Origin: Mytilus californianus | Lineage: Eukaryota; Mollusca; Bivalvia; Mytilida; Mytilidae | Length of the DNA stretch: 64,000 nt | Assembly (NCBI RefSeq): GCF_021869535.1 | Contig: NW_026262712.1 | Location: 108,621,640-108,685,639, forward strand | Direction: 5' to 3' | Part shown: positions 24,093 to 34,976 of the stretch, piece by piece | Layout of the letters: each line of letters starts with the position of its first letter | Numbering within the stretch: position 1 is the stretch's first letter | The notes under the pieces: model-generated | Database searches by the model: none | Told to the model about the DNA's origin: nothing | Seen by the model: only the letters and a program-made list of their open reading frames with translations | Program-made: the position numbers and the translations under genes

Positions 24093-26141
24093 TTATTTGT
24101 TATGAGTTGCTGCAAAATAAGCATCTAAAATATCAGCATACACATTTTTCATGTCTATTTCCTGTGATAAATCCGATTTCTCCGTGAACGTTTTCATGAA
24201 AAGAGTACAGTTTCCAAACATGACGGTAACACCAACTTGTTTGTATTCGGAGTTGATCTGTATTAAAGCCTTCATACCATTCATGTCGATATAGTTCATA
24301 GATGAACAGTCGATAATTATATGCGTGAGAGGTACGACGGGTATTTCGTTTTCATGATTTGTTTTTGACAGCGAAATTCTTTCATCACAGCTACTGCTAT
24401 TTTCGCTTTTATTAACAATAATTTCAATATTTAAATCCGGTTGTTTTCGATAGGCTTTCGGATTAAATGTTGCTTTGTATAATTCATTTATGAATCTATC
24501 AGCTGTAGCAAAGTAAAGAGATGATTCCATTCGGAATATTGCAATTTTCGGGTTGCATAATGGAACATCGTGCGTCTTTTGGTCTAGAAGACGATCTTCT
24601 TGCTCAACTTTTCCAATGGTATACGAAGATGATTTTTGACTTTGCACAACAACTGTTAAAAGACAAAGTAGCACTCCTACATACAAAGCGTAAGGAAAAT
24701 CAATAACGACACCACACAGTACTGTACCCACAAAGATGATAAAATCATAACGGTTTACTCGCCACAGCATCGGTAGGTCCTTGAACTGGTATAAGAGGTT
24801 TTTAATCGCTACGATAATCATAGCGGCAAGAACAGCTTTAGGTAATGATTCTACATATTTTCCTATGAACATTATTACAAGCAATACAAAAAAAGCTGAT
24901 ACCATACCACTAAATGTTGTCTTTGCTCCCATTGTACTCAAAATCATTGTACGAGGTGGTGCAACACAAGCTGGAAAGCAGGAGAAAAAAGATCCACCTA
25001 AATTAGCAAGGCCGTATGCGACGAGTTCTTGATTGTCGTCGACTGAATATCCGTGTTTAACTTCACACAGTCGGGCCATCGAAATCGTGAGAACAAACAC
25101 GATTAAACCGACAACAGCACTATGTCCTATTATATCTACAGACACTCGAGGTATTTGCAGCGTTGGCAGTCCAGCAGGTATTTCTCCTACTACACCTATA
25201 CCGAAGGTGTCATGTAATTTTGCAAAGTACGAAATAATTGTTGCTACGACAACTAAAAGGATATCGATTGGTATTGGCATTTTCATGTTGTTTTTGAATC
25301 TCTCATTAATGACATCTTTTACCAATACAAGTATTATAAAGCATATGATAGAGACCAATAATGTAGCAACATGAATCTTTGGAAATGCTTTGAATATTTC
25401 AATATATACATATATCAGCTTTCCTGGTTTGTTGACAGGTTGGATTGTTATGCCAAGTGCATTAGGAATTTGACTGGAAATTATATGAATAGCACCGGTT
25501 GTGGTAAAAGCTGCAATGAAAGAAGATGACAAATAAGATGTAATAAATCCCATTTGACACAACCCCATGATAAACAGCAATAATCCGAGGATAAATGATG
25601 AACCTGCTGCTACCGACACTTTGTACCCTAACACTGCATTGTCCACTTCCGGTGAAACTGTTATATTTTTAATCGTGGAACCGTTAACAGCTGTGTGATT
25701 ACCTGGCAAATCAAACTGTTCTAACTGTGATTCTACCAGTTCTGCTGTCAACATAGCAATCACAGCATTTGTTCCAATCGAAACGTGTTGAGACGTTCCA
25801 AAAATAGCATACAGAAGCACTGGAAAGAATGACGTGTACAACCCATACGCCGGCGATAATGATGCTAATATGCCCAATGCAAGTCCCAGAGGTACATGAA
25901 GGCAAGCTACAGATAAGCCACTTATTATATCATCTAAGATGTACATCCGGAACTTATAAGTTCTTAAGACATTTATGACTGGAAATAATGATAGTAAAAA
26001 TGAGCATAATTTGGAAAGTGTGCATTTGTTTTTCATATTCTCCGAAAAAGACTTAGACGAACGCTGTGGTTTGCCATACAATTTATACAACTCAGACTGT
26101 GTTTTCAGATATCTGGAAAGCTGAAAAACGCCTGACGACAT
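24093..26141 (-). CDS. SLC26-family anion transporter, copy 2
   Basis: An uninterrupted single-exon frame of 682 aa, a normal length for SLC26. It has a cytosolic N-terminus (1-60); a membrane domain of about 65-500 with HVPLGLALG (82-90), YGLYTSFFPVLLYAIFGTS and SIGTNAVIA (121-129); a loop with three N-glycosylation sequons (N148, N153, N159); CVAPPRT (392-398) at the start of the segment matching prestin TM10; and a STAS domain of about 528-680 with IIIDCSSMNYIDMNG. STAS regulates transport and dimerises. The start is set by a conserved MSS(D/G)V just after an acceptor (TTTTTTCTTAG, 26187) found in all three paralogues. Leu85 and Leu89 replace the Gln and Phe that copy 3 keeps at the predicted anion site. 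Substrate cannot be read from sequence. Confidence 0.95.
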   Translation of the reverse strand: MSSGVFQLSRYLKTQSELYKLYGKPQRSSKSFSENMKNKCTLSKLCSFLLSLFPVINVLRTYKFRMYILDDIISGLSVACLHVPLGLALGILASLSPAYGLYTSFFPVLLYAIFGTSQHVSIGTNAVIAMLTAELVESQLEQFDLPGNHTAVNGSTIKNITVSPEVDNAVLGYKVSVAAGSSFILGLLLFIMGLCQMGFITSYLSSSFIAAFTTTGAIHIISSQIPNALGITIQPVNKPGKLIYVYIEIFKAFPKIHVATLLVSIICFIILVLVKDVINERFKNNMKMPIPIDILLVVVATIISYFAKLHDTFGIGVVGEIPAGLPTLQIPRVSVDIIGHSAVVGLIVFVLTISMARLCEVKHGYSVDDNQELVAYGLANLGGSFFSCFPACVAPPRTMILSTMGAKTTFSGMVSAFFVLLVIMFIGKYVESLPKAVLAAMIIVAIKNLLYQFKDLPMLWRVNRYDFIIFVGTVLCGVVIDFPYALYVGVLLCLLTVVVQSQKSSSYTIGKVEQEDRLLDQKTHDVPLCNPKIAIFRMESSLYFATADRFINELYKATFNPKAYRKQPDLNIEIIVNKSENSSSCDERISLSKTNHENEIPVVPLTHIIIDCSSMNYIDMNGMKALIQINSEYKQVGVTVMFGNCTLFMKTFTEKSDLSQEIDMKNVYADILDAYFAATHNK

Positions 26142-26384
26142 CTCTCCTCCGTCGTTAATGGAATTTGAACCAGGAGAAATTATTACCTAAGAAAAAAGAA
26201 ATAACAAAATTATCTTTACTAAACCTTAAGTGCATTTTTTCAAGTAATAGAGCATATACAATATAAAGAATAAAATGCTCCGCGGGGCTCAGCTTGATAC
26301 GACCGCAGAGGTTGACCCTGAGCAGTTGGGGCAAGTATGGACACTACATTCAAACTTGATACAGCTCTGAATTTGAATTGTGAT

Positions 26385-26640
26385 TAAATATTTGATGCCA
26401 CATGTGGAGCAGGATCTGCTTACCCTTCCGGAGCACCTGAGATCACCCCCAGTTTTTGGTGGGGTTATTGTTGCTCAGTCTTTGGTTTTCTATGTTGTTT
26501 TGTGTACTGTTGTTTGTCTGTTTGTCTTTTTCTTTTATAGCCATGGCGTTGTCAGTTTATTTTTCGACTTATGATTTTGAATGTGCCTTTGGTATCCTTC
26601 GCCTCTCTTTTTTTGACACATCATAGGTTTCTGACACAGA
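26385..26640 (+). repeat. Dispersed repeat (CACATGTGG ... CTTTGGTATC family)
   Basis: It contains CCACATGTGGAGCAGGATC, GGTGGGGTTATTGTTGCTCA, AGCCATGGCGTTGTC and CCTTTGGTATCCTTCGCC. A second copy is at about 29380-29575 (GGTGGGGTTCGTGTTGCTCA) and an inverted piece at 441-540. The small frame at 26380-26574 follows the repeat and is not a gene. Confidence 0.65.
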
Positions 26641-26689
26641 ATAAATGTGGTCAATGAACTGAACATTTTGAACTTGGACTATTGCGTAT

Positions 26690-27850
26690 TATGGTCCAAT
26701 ATCCAAAATCTAAATACACGGTTGGATTCAACATATCATAGAACCCCAAGAATTTATTTTTGATGAAATCAAACAAAGTTTAATTTTGGATCCTATGGAC
26801 CACAGTGTGGACCAATTTGAAGACAGGCCCTAAAATCCAAAATCTAAATACACGGTTAGATTCACCATATAAAAAATACCAATATATTCAATTTTTGTTG
26901 AAATTAAACAAAGTTTAATTTTGGATCCCGAATTGGACCAATTTGATAACAGGGCCCAAAATCGAAAATCTAAATACACGGCTAGACTCAGCATATCAAA
27001 GAACCCGGTATTAATTTTTTGTTGAAATCAAACAAAGTTTAATTTTGGACCCCGATTTGGACCAAATTGAAGGCTGGGCCCAAAACCAATAATCTAAATA
27101 CACGTTTAGATTCACCATATGAAAGAACCTCATATATTCATTTTTTGTTGAAATCAAACAAAGTTTAATTTTGGACCCCTTTTTGGACCAACTTGAAAAT
27201 TGGACTCAAAATCAAAAATCTTAAAACATGTTTGGATTTAGCATATCAAAGAACCCCTTCAACTCAATTTATGTTAAAATCAAACAAAGTTTAATTTTGG
27301 ACCTTTTAGACTTTAATGTAGACCAATTTGAAAACTGCTTCCAAAATAAAAAATCTAAATACACAGTTAGATTCAGCATATTAAAGAACCCCAAGAATTC
27401 AAAACTTTGAACTTAACCCCATTGCAATTGGGGTTGATTTTCTTAAATGGTCAAGAAATAATCAATTTATACAAAGTATTACAAAGTATTGTTTTTGGCC
27501 CCTTTTTCCTAAACGGTTATGGTCATAACCCAAAAAATCAATCCAAACTTTTCTTTTATGATATGAAACCTTGTGGTATAATTTCAAAGCGATCCATAGA
27601 CTTATACTTAATTATTGTCCAGAACCAGATAATACTAGTTTTTCCCCTTTTCGGCCCCTAATTCCTAAACGGTTTGTATAGGACATCAACCCCAAAAACC
27701 AATCCAAACCTTCCTATTGTGGTATGGAACCTTGTGCTACAATTTCATAGAGATCCATAAACTTATACTCAAGTTATTGTCTGGAAACCAAAATGTCTTC
27801 GGACGACGACGTAGACATCGCCATAACATAATACGAACGCTAAAATTTTG
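26690..27850 (+). repeat. ~125-bp imperfect tandem repeat array
   Basis: The landmark AAAGTTTAATTTTGGA recurs at about 26775, 26910, 27034, 27160 and 27286, a spacing of 124-135 bp. Each unit also has ACACGGTTAGATTCA-like and AAAGAACCCC-like blocks. After 27420 related but less regular sequence continues to GGTCGTAAAAAAC at about 27850. When the period is 126 bp the frame is kept over a unit (e.g. KQSLILD, YTVRFSI), but stops interrupt the array, so it is not called coding. I recall this repeat as widespread in bivalves. Confidence 0.8.
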
Positions 27851-27882
27851 CGGTCGTAAAAAACAATTCATATAATTTCAGG

Positions 27883-28472
27883 TATGTGAACACTGCTGAG
27901 GTACCTAGACCAAGGACCTCAAGTTATGGTAAAAGATCTTTTAGATTTGAGGCAGCACAAGTATGGAATTCCCTTCCCAATGAGGCCAGAACTATGACCT
28001 CTTTTGACCAATTTAGGAATTATATAAATTCCTAGTGTGGGGGTCAAAAATGTAATTGCAGTTCATGCCGTTTCTAACCATTGCTGCATCATAGCTGCAA
28101 TTTCTTCCTTTTATTTCTGGCCTTTTGCTCTACTTTTTTATGCATTATCATAAGTAGCTGCTATTAAATGCCACTGCTTAATTAATTTATTATTTATGAT
28201 TTTTAGTTTTTTAGTATTTTATGATATGTCAGGGATTGCTGGTTCCCCCATTCAGTGCACATAGAGGTGTTTGTCTGCTTGAGTATTGACCCTGGGGGTT
28301 CAGAAATCAAAAATAATTTGTGTTCATTATATTCGCATGCTTTTTTGTTTTGGTTTATTAATATTTGCATGAAGCTGCATGGTTTCATATGATAGTTGGC
28401 TCGTTAAAGCTCATGTTTTCTCTATTATTGTGTACATATATGCCGACTTTAAATAAAATTTACTTACTTACT
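27883..28472 (+). mobile_element. LINE 3' end with ORF2 C-terminus
   Basis: 27883-28035 encodes a typical LINE C-terminal segment: VPRPRTSSYGKRSFRFEA, then AAQVWNSLPNEAR, FDQFRNYINS and a stop. A 3' UTR follows and ends in AATAAAATTTACTTACTTAC, with a short ACTT repeat at about 28462-28472. The upstream boundary is abrupt at about 27880, so the copy is strongly 5'-truncated. It lies on the opposite strand to SLC26 copy 2, in the proposed first intron. Confidence 0.7.
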
Positions 28473-30604
28473 TGTATAGTTTTCATTTATGTTTGTATAT
28501 TGTATCATCCAATTCAACAAGGAGACAGATTACTATAAGCAACATTTGCTTGCTTATGAATCCTATTTGCCATAATGTGAATTGATATTATTGTACAAGA
28601 TGTATTAAATCCATAATAAAATATTGTTTACACTAACCGTAAAAAACGATCTGCTACTAACACCAACTTCTCTATTTGACAAAAAAAGTCCATTATCTAT
28701 TTATATTTTACTAAGTGGTTCTGCTTATGTCTTGCTTTTCTCGCACACATAAATAAATAGTGCACTGTTTACCTGTGCATCAACAGAAAATAGTTAGCTA
28801 CATTTTTCATTTAATCTGTCATCACGGTTATTACATCTCAGGACACACAAAGTGCTTGTTTTTATATCAACTTAATTAGACATGTTAGATAAATGTTTAC
28901 AAGTGAGAGTCGACAGTCTAGAGTCGAGACATTTATATAAGGAACATCTCAAAAGTATGAATCTCATAATTAGCAGTACATTATCAGCTTTAATAATATT
29001 GCATACAAAACATATATAATAATTGTTTTAGCAAATAACTGCTTTAGCAAACAATTGGTGATTAATGTCATTCCATATTTTTTTAAGTTGATTTTTGGTT
29101 GATAAAATGTTTGCATTCCATCAAGTGAAAAGTTCTACATATCGATGGGTTGGTTGGTCGCTGGATGTATTGGTCGATTGATTAGTTGATTGATCGATGG
29201 AATTATTTATTGATTGATTAATTGACACTTTGCTTAACGTAATGCGACGCATATTTCATTGATTGATTGATTGTTTGTGTGACGTCCAGTGACGAATATC
29301 TAACGAAAATTCTTTACTCAGATAAACATGTTAAATATTTTCCTCCTATAACAGTGATATATACAGGACGGGGACCACTTCCTCGATATTCTGGAGCACG
29401 TGTGATCACCCCTTTTCTGGTGGGGTTCGTGTTGCTCAGTCTTTATTTTTCTATGCTGTGTTTTGTATAGTGTTGTTTTTCTTAGGGTCGTTTTTCCTTT
29501 TATCATGGCGTTGTCGTCGACTTATGAGTTTGAATATCACTTTGGTATCTTTCGCCTCTCCTTTTGACTACACGGGACGATTCTCTTGGAATATGCGAAA
29601 AAGAAAATACGACGGAATTATAAAACATGAAAAAATGTAGTTTAAGGGGATCTAGGTCCTACTTCTTTTTCGCTTGTTCCTAGGAACCCAATATCGGGGG
29701 TTTTTTTTTTTTTTTGAATCGATGAATTGGTTCCCAACCTGTCTCTTTATTTGGAGGAGGGGGCATTTATTATTCTGCGAGTACATAATGTGCCTTAAAT
29801 ATTGTCACTGGATGTCACAGTAGCAATAAATTGAAATGAAACACAATTATGGAATAACGCTTAACATTATGAAACTATCAATCAATCAATAAATCATTCA
29901 ATCTAACAAACGAACAAAGCAATTCAAACGAGTAACGAACGCAATATTCATCCATCAAGTATGACATTATGCAAAATTTCAATCAATCTATCAGTCAATC
30001 AATTAACCTACCTAAATTGTACCACCTATTCAAACCAACCAATTCATATGAAGAACATGCAAGTGATGTTATTCAAAACTTTTATCAAACAACCAATCAA
30101 CCAATTATCATGTTAGAAAAGTTGGAAAGACTTCACTTTTATGTATTTTTATAATTTATTGGAAGCAATATTAAAAAAGTGATTGTTGTGACGAGTTAAT
30201 CAATGATTGAATTAATTACTTTTGAGATAATCCTTTATTTATAAAATGTCTTAACTGTAGACTCTCGACTTCCAATTGTCATCTGTAAACATACATGCCT
30301 AATAAAACATCATCATAGATACATACACTTTATATATACAGAAACCCTACTGTTTTGGCACACGTGTACAATTTTGTGTGGTATCAATTTATAAACAAAT
30401 CAATACTTTTAGATAATTCAAGTGAGTGGGGTTGTATTGTAAACTCCGTATATAAAGACGAGATGCATGTGAAAATTCTGTTTCAATTTAACGTATTTAA
30501 TTGTTATAATGTCTATAGATACGTCTGCATCTGTATTATAAAATTTATATAATTGAGGAGATTGACATAAACGTATTGATTTTTAAGGAAATTAAAGTAC
30601 TTAC

Positions 30605-30740
30605 TTTTTTACGTGTGGTTACATCTCGCGGGTTACATCTTAGTTACAATTCACTTCACCAGCTGTGTATACACTAGCTTAAAAATGAAAATAATTATGA
30701 TTTATTATCCAGAGTTGCGTAGCATTTTATAAATAGAATA
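30605..30740 (-). promoter_or_regulatory. Proposed promoter and non-coding first exon of SLC26 copy 2
   Basis: The minus strand has TATTTATAAAA (30735-30725), the CGCAACTCTGGATAA block (30719-30705) and the donor GTAAGT (30604). The order and spacing are those of copy 1. The ETS-like core of copies 1 and 3 is altered here (GACGGAATTG). Evidence is indirect, since the whole flank is duplicated. Confidence 0.35.
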
Positions 30741-32460
30741 CAATTCCGTCAGTAATATCAAAGTGGGAGATGCACGTTTGGGCTAAATTTTAAATCCTCT
30801 CATGTAAAGGTAAATTTCATGTAAAGTATCTATATATCTTTATTATATACTAATATGCTATATGCAATAAATGACATTCTATTTATAATACCATTTCTTA
30901 TTTTTATATACCACTGGACGTTAAGCAACCAACAATCAATCAATAAATATTGTTTTATGTACCCATTCCGTTTGCCAAACAGTGTATGCTCCCTGCTCAC
31001 CGCAGGATTGTGACAGTTGAGTTTTGAGTAAGACAAGACGTCATAGCGCTAAATACCGTTTAAACATTATACAAAGTGAAGGTAAAAAGCAGTAAAAAGT
31101 AAATCCAACAGATTGGTTTTTGGTCTTTATATTTAAATCTAACATTTTTTAACAGCCGTTTAACACTGTAATATTGTGATACTGTGATATTGTCTGATCT
31201 TCACTGTAATCTCATTTCAATTACATGGTGTAAATATTGAAGTCTTTTCTTTTCAAACTAGCATGGTTTGACAATGACCGGATTTTTACAGAGGTTTTTT
31301 TTTATTCTATTTTTTTTTTTTTTTTTTTTTGTATTCAACATCTTATATATTCTATATTAAATATTGTACCTGTAACTTACCGGTACAGGTTAAAAAATAA
31401 TAAGCTCAAATGTAAACTTGACTCCAAAATTTTTAGCTTAAATTATACCATGGTCACGCTCGTGTTTTAGCCCAAATGTCTTGCGCCCATCAAAATATAT
31501 CCACAATTCAAAAGTAAAATAAGTTGAATAGATTCTAATCTTTTCATATAAATGTTAACCTAAAAAAGCATATAAAACAAATGGTTAAAAAAATAATTAA
31601 ATGCATAAAATGAATAAATATTTATTATTTCAATTTAGTGGAATATAGGTTAATAAAATATATATAAGCCTGTGAACACTATTATAAACACAGAAGCAAA
31701 ATACATCAGCTATAAAGTATTTTGTCAAATATAATTAGATAAATTTTTATTAAAAAAATGTACGTAGAAAATAACCTAAAATATTCATATCAACTAACTT
31801 CAAAATGTTTTGCGGTAAGGTGTTCCCAATGGTAGGAATACAAAAATATCTAAATGGTAGGAATGGTAAAATACTACAATACTGGAACGTCTTAAATAAG
31901 AGAAACCGTAAAGATAATCAGTTACTAGTATCTGATTTAGATAAAATGCTCCACTATGAAAATCAACATCTTAGTCAAAGATCTAGTTCATGGATAAGTA
32001 ATACATTTTTTAAAAGATTTACGGATTGTCAAAATATACTAGGCAAAGTTGATCTAAAAGGGATTTTGCTCTTATTTGGGTTTGTTTTTGGTCATATAAG
32101 CCTCTTCAACTGTTTCGGTTCTTATACATCATTGGCTTTCAAATATTCGGCTTTTAGCGTTCCTGGTGAAGGTAAATTAACGATAAGAGCTTCGGACGCA
32201 TGAAATTTTTAACGTGCTATTTTCATTTTTCAATTATCTGTTTTTCGTATGTGAGATATCGCTAAAGAAATTTCTAATAAAAATTTTAATTTAAATTCCT
32301 ATATTGAATTGCACTACCTTTAAGGAAAATAAATACAGTATAGACTGATACAGAGTTTATTTTACTGATTTGGATTCACATAGCGGATGGTGCTGGGATG
32401 ACAGGAGAAGCTTATCTTGCTTTTTCATGCAGTTACGTTTTGAGTTAAGTAAATTATAAG

Positions 32461-33393
32461 CAGGCCTGGGGCCATTACATTGCAATGTAATGCATTACAT
32501 TGCAATGTAATGCATTACATTACAATTACTTTGTGATTCTTCCATTACAATTACAATTACAATTACATTTTTTCTCACATGTAATGCATTACATTACAAT
32601 TACTTTGCCTGTGTAATGCATTACATTACACATTACTTTTTCAATATAAAAACATTTAAGAAACAGATTTTTATAAGAAATTTATAAATATTACTGGGGT
32701 ATACATTTATATACAGTGTTAGTGACATAGACTTCAAATACTTGAAAAATAAATAAATTATTATATAATTTTGTTTCTAACATTGATCACTTAATCATTA
32801 AAGGAATATAATAAATGTGTCATTAAAGGATTATCTTGTTAAATGCCTAAGGGCTCTGTGAGGACAAACATAAGTTGAGAAGATTTGATTGCAATAAAAA
32901 CATTTTGATAATAATTAGGTAAAATAACAACCACAGTTTGGTGTAAAAATGTTGATTGACATATTCAATCTTTCATTGAAATACATATGCATGTAAGGTG
33001 TGTATAGAATTATGAAAATTTCATCTTCATATTTTGTCCATTCATCTATTTAGTTTAATAATTATTTTTAGAAGATTTTTTAAGGGCAAACTATCTATAA
33101 TGATTTAATACAGTAATTAACTGTGACAATAATGTTATTCAATATTTTCTTCTGTTTTTGTTAATATTTTATTTTTATTTTACTATATTCTTCAATTTTA
33201 TGTATTTTACCAATTTGTAATGAAAAGTAATGTACAGTAATGGAGGCATTACATTGATTTTTAACTAAAGTAATCATTACATTACATGTAATTGTAATGC
33301 AGAAAATGTGCATTGCAAATTACTTTGCATTACATCAAAAAAATGTAATATTACAATGCATTACAATTACAAATTACCATTACCCCAGGCCTG
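32461..33393. mobile_element. 933-bp hAT-like non-autonomous element with 8-bp target duplication
   Basis: The ends are exact inverted repeats CAGGCCTGGGG ... CCCCAGGCCTG, starting CAG and ending CTG as in hAT transposons. The octamer ATTATAAG flanks both sides (32453-32460 and 33394-33401), matching the 8-bp duplication hAT transposases make. Subterminal regions are dense in GTAATG/CATTAC motifs in both orientations. There is no transposase frame. The sister unit has a single ATTATAAG at 15276-15283 in matching flanks and no insertion. Confidence 0.9.
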
Positions 33394-33905
33394 ATTATAA
33401 GCTAAACTTTTGGTAAGCTATTGCCATTACTTCGCGTGCGACGTCTGTGTCCATCGTACGTAGTCCGCCTGTAACTGACGCTGTATACTTTTATCAAAAT
33501 CTCTCTGACACCACTGGACCAAATTCAACCACACTTGAGCGAATGGTCTTAAGAGTCAGGTTTTTTTGGCCAATCTGCCATGGCTAAACAAAGGCAACAG
33601 TAGATTTCTGATGTTCATAAATGGAATAAAAAGATACAAATAGAATTAATAAACCAAAAATTGAGGGAATTGCATGAACTCTAAAAGGAACGATACCAGG
33701 TGCGTCGACGGGGTAAGCGTCTCCTGCTATGCAGGCATCACCAACCATGCGAATCAAGACTCAGTCAAAATGTCAGAATGGCTATATAACATATTCGGTA
33801 AAAGAACTGGCCGCGGAAACATATTGCCAGTGAGTTGAGACACAGATGCATTGCATTTGTCAACCAATGTCTGATGTTGAAGGTAAAACTTATGTAGTAT
33901 TGGTT

Positions 33906-34135
33906 TCAGTCGTTCTTCCTCATAACTCTGTTGGAGCAGTTTTTTGTCATGACATCCTTGCTAATGAAGTCTGTAAATTGTAAACATGTACGAGCGTAAC
34001 GTATCAATTGAAATATGCAAACGCAATTCGATGAAGCAAAAGAGGAAGTTGACAATTGGAAAGTTGAAATCATTACATTTGTCAAAGATTCTAGTTTGAA
34101 GTCGTTCATATGTGTCAATATCGAGGAAAAGATCA
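33906..34135 (-). pseudogene. Decayed PSYGVYISQL retroelement fragment (sister of 15740-15990)
   Basis: Minus-strand frames read TRIFDKCNDFNFPIVNF and, shifted, CVCIFQLIRYARTCLQFTDF. These match the copy at 15740-15990 in motif order and flanks. It is frameshifted and was carried along by the segmental duplication. Confidence 0.55.
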
Positions 34136-34202
34136 ACATAAGTCTGTTCCCTCTTTTTTCTAATATACACACATAAAAACATGAAAATATAGAGTATATA
34201 CC

Positions 34203-34281
34203 ATACGTATCAACCCGAGACACCAATATAATCCCAAGAGATCTGCTCGAGGGATTACATTGGTTGAGGGTTGATACGGTG
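34203..34281. repeat. Imperfect hairpin within a unit-specific insertion
   Basis: GTATCAACCC (34207-34216) pairs with GGGTTGATAC (34268-34277); inside, ACCAATATAATCCC pairs with GGGATTACATTGGT. The loop contains AGATCTGCTCGAG. The surrounding 34160-34550 has no match in the sister unit, so this may be the end of another transposon. A TA microsatellite follows at 34307-34322. Confidence 0.6.
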
Positions 34282-34976
34282 TGTGATATTAAAAAAAACC
34301 ATATCATATATATATATATATACGGTTTTGCTATATACCTCATGTAGATTTTTTTACGTTACATGACGTAATACAGATTATGGGTTTGATAAAATCTTTG
34401 CAACCGTGACTGGTATCGATGACGTGACGTCATACCGGGTAGGATTGTGATAAAGCCTTTGTAATCTTGACTGATATAGATATCATCACGGTTGGCTGAT
34501 ACAGCACGATTGCTATTGATGGTATTACACATACAATTCAACTGTATTTACTACTAAGTATATTTTAAATAACAATAATATAGAATATTTGATAAAGATA
34601 GAACTATGTTCATTTCTTGCAAACATTTCCCTCCTTTTATTTTAGAATGGTTATGCTGCTGGGATTTTGTGAATTAAACATACATCGTTACAAAACAAAC
34701 TAAAACCCCTAGAAAATTATTAAAGATTTCCCCTCCATGGTGGTATTTATGTTATTTTTTTAAGACACAGCTCCCTGGGTCTCACATCTGCAAAATGGAG
34801 ATTGGTTGGGACAGACTTATACTTTTTAGGTCGGTACATACGAGTCTTTTGCCTTATTGTTATTCATTTTTGCGCTACTGGCCTTCCTGATGAGTCAAAC
34901 CATTTTCAGCTGATATTTAGTTTCTTCTTATGTTGTGCTGTTATTCCATTGTCCTAGGTTATTGAGTGAGATGAGC

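Larger units (their letters stand above)
26187..30604 (-). other. Proposed 5'-UTR intron of SLC26 copy 2
   Basis: The minus-strand donor GTAAGT (30604-30599) and acceptor TTTTTTCTTAG (ending 26187) would bracket 4.4 kb. It is longer than in copies 1 and 3 because of the tandem repeat at 26690-27420, a LINE tail at 27883-28472 and other repeats. The donor-acceptor pairing is inferred from the matching arrangement in the three units. Confidence 0.45.
28640..34930. repeat. Segmental duplicate of 12810-20900 (flank of the SLC26 unit)
   Basis: Landmarks occur in the same order: TATTTGACAAAAA (12835 and 28672), GTTTACCTGTGCATCAACA (12968 and 28767), AAATTAAAGTACTTAC (13551 and 30589), TTATAAATAGAATACA (13690 and 30727), CGGTAAGGTGTTCCCAA (14020 and 31813), GCCATGGCTAAA (15455 and 33580), TTGACAATTGGAAAGTTGAA (15919 and 34049) and ACATTTCTTGC-type sequence (20283 and 34610). 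Differences are mostly insertions. Part of the block recurs at 47820-48770 upstream of copy 3. Confidence 0.8.

Noticed and set aside
31805-32203. 132-codon plus frame
   Set aside because: It overlaps a family L repeat at its 3' end, and the sister sequence at about 14010-14220 has stops and indels in this frame, so there is no sign of coding constraint.
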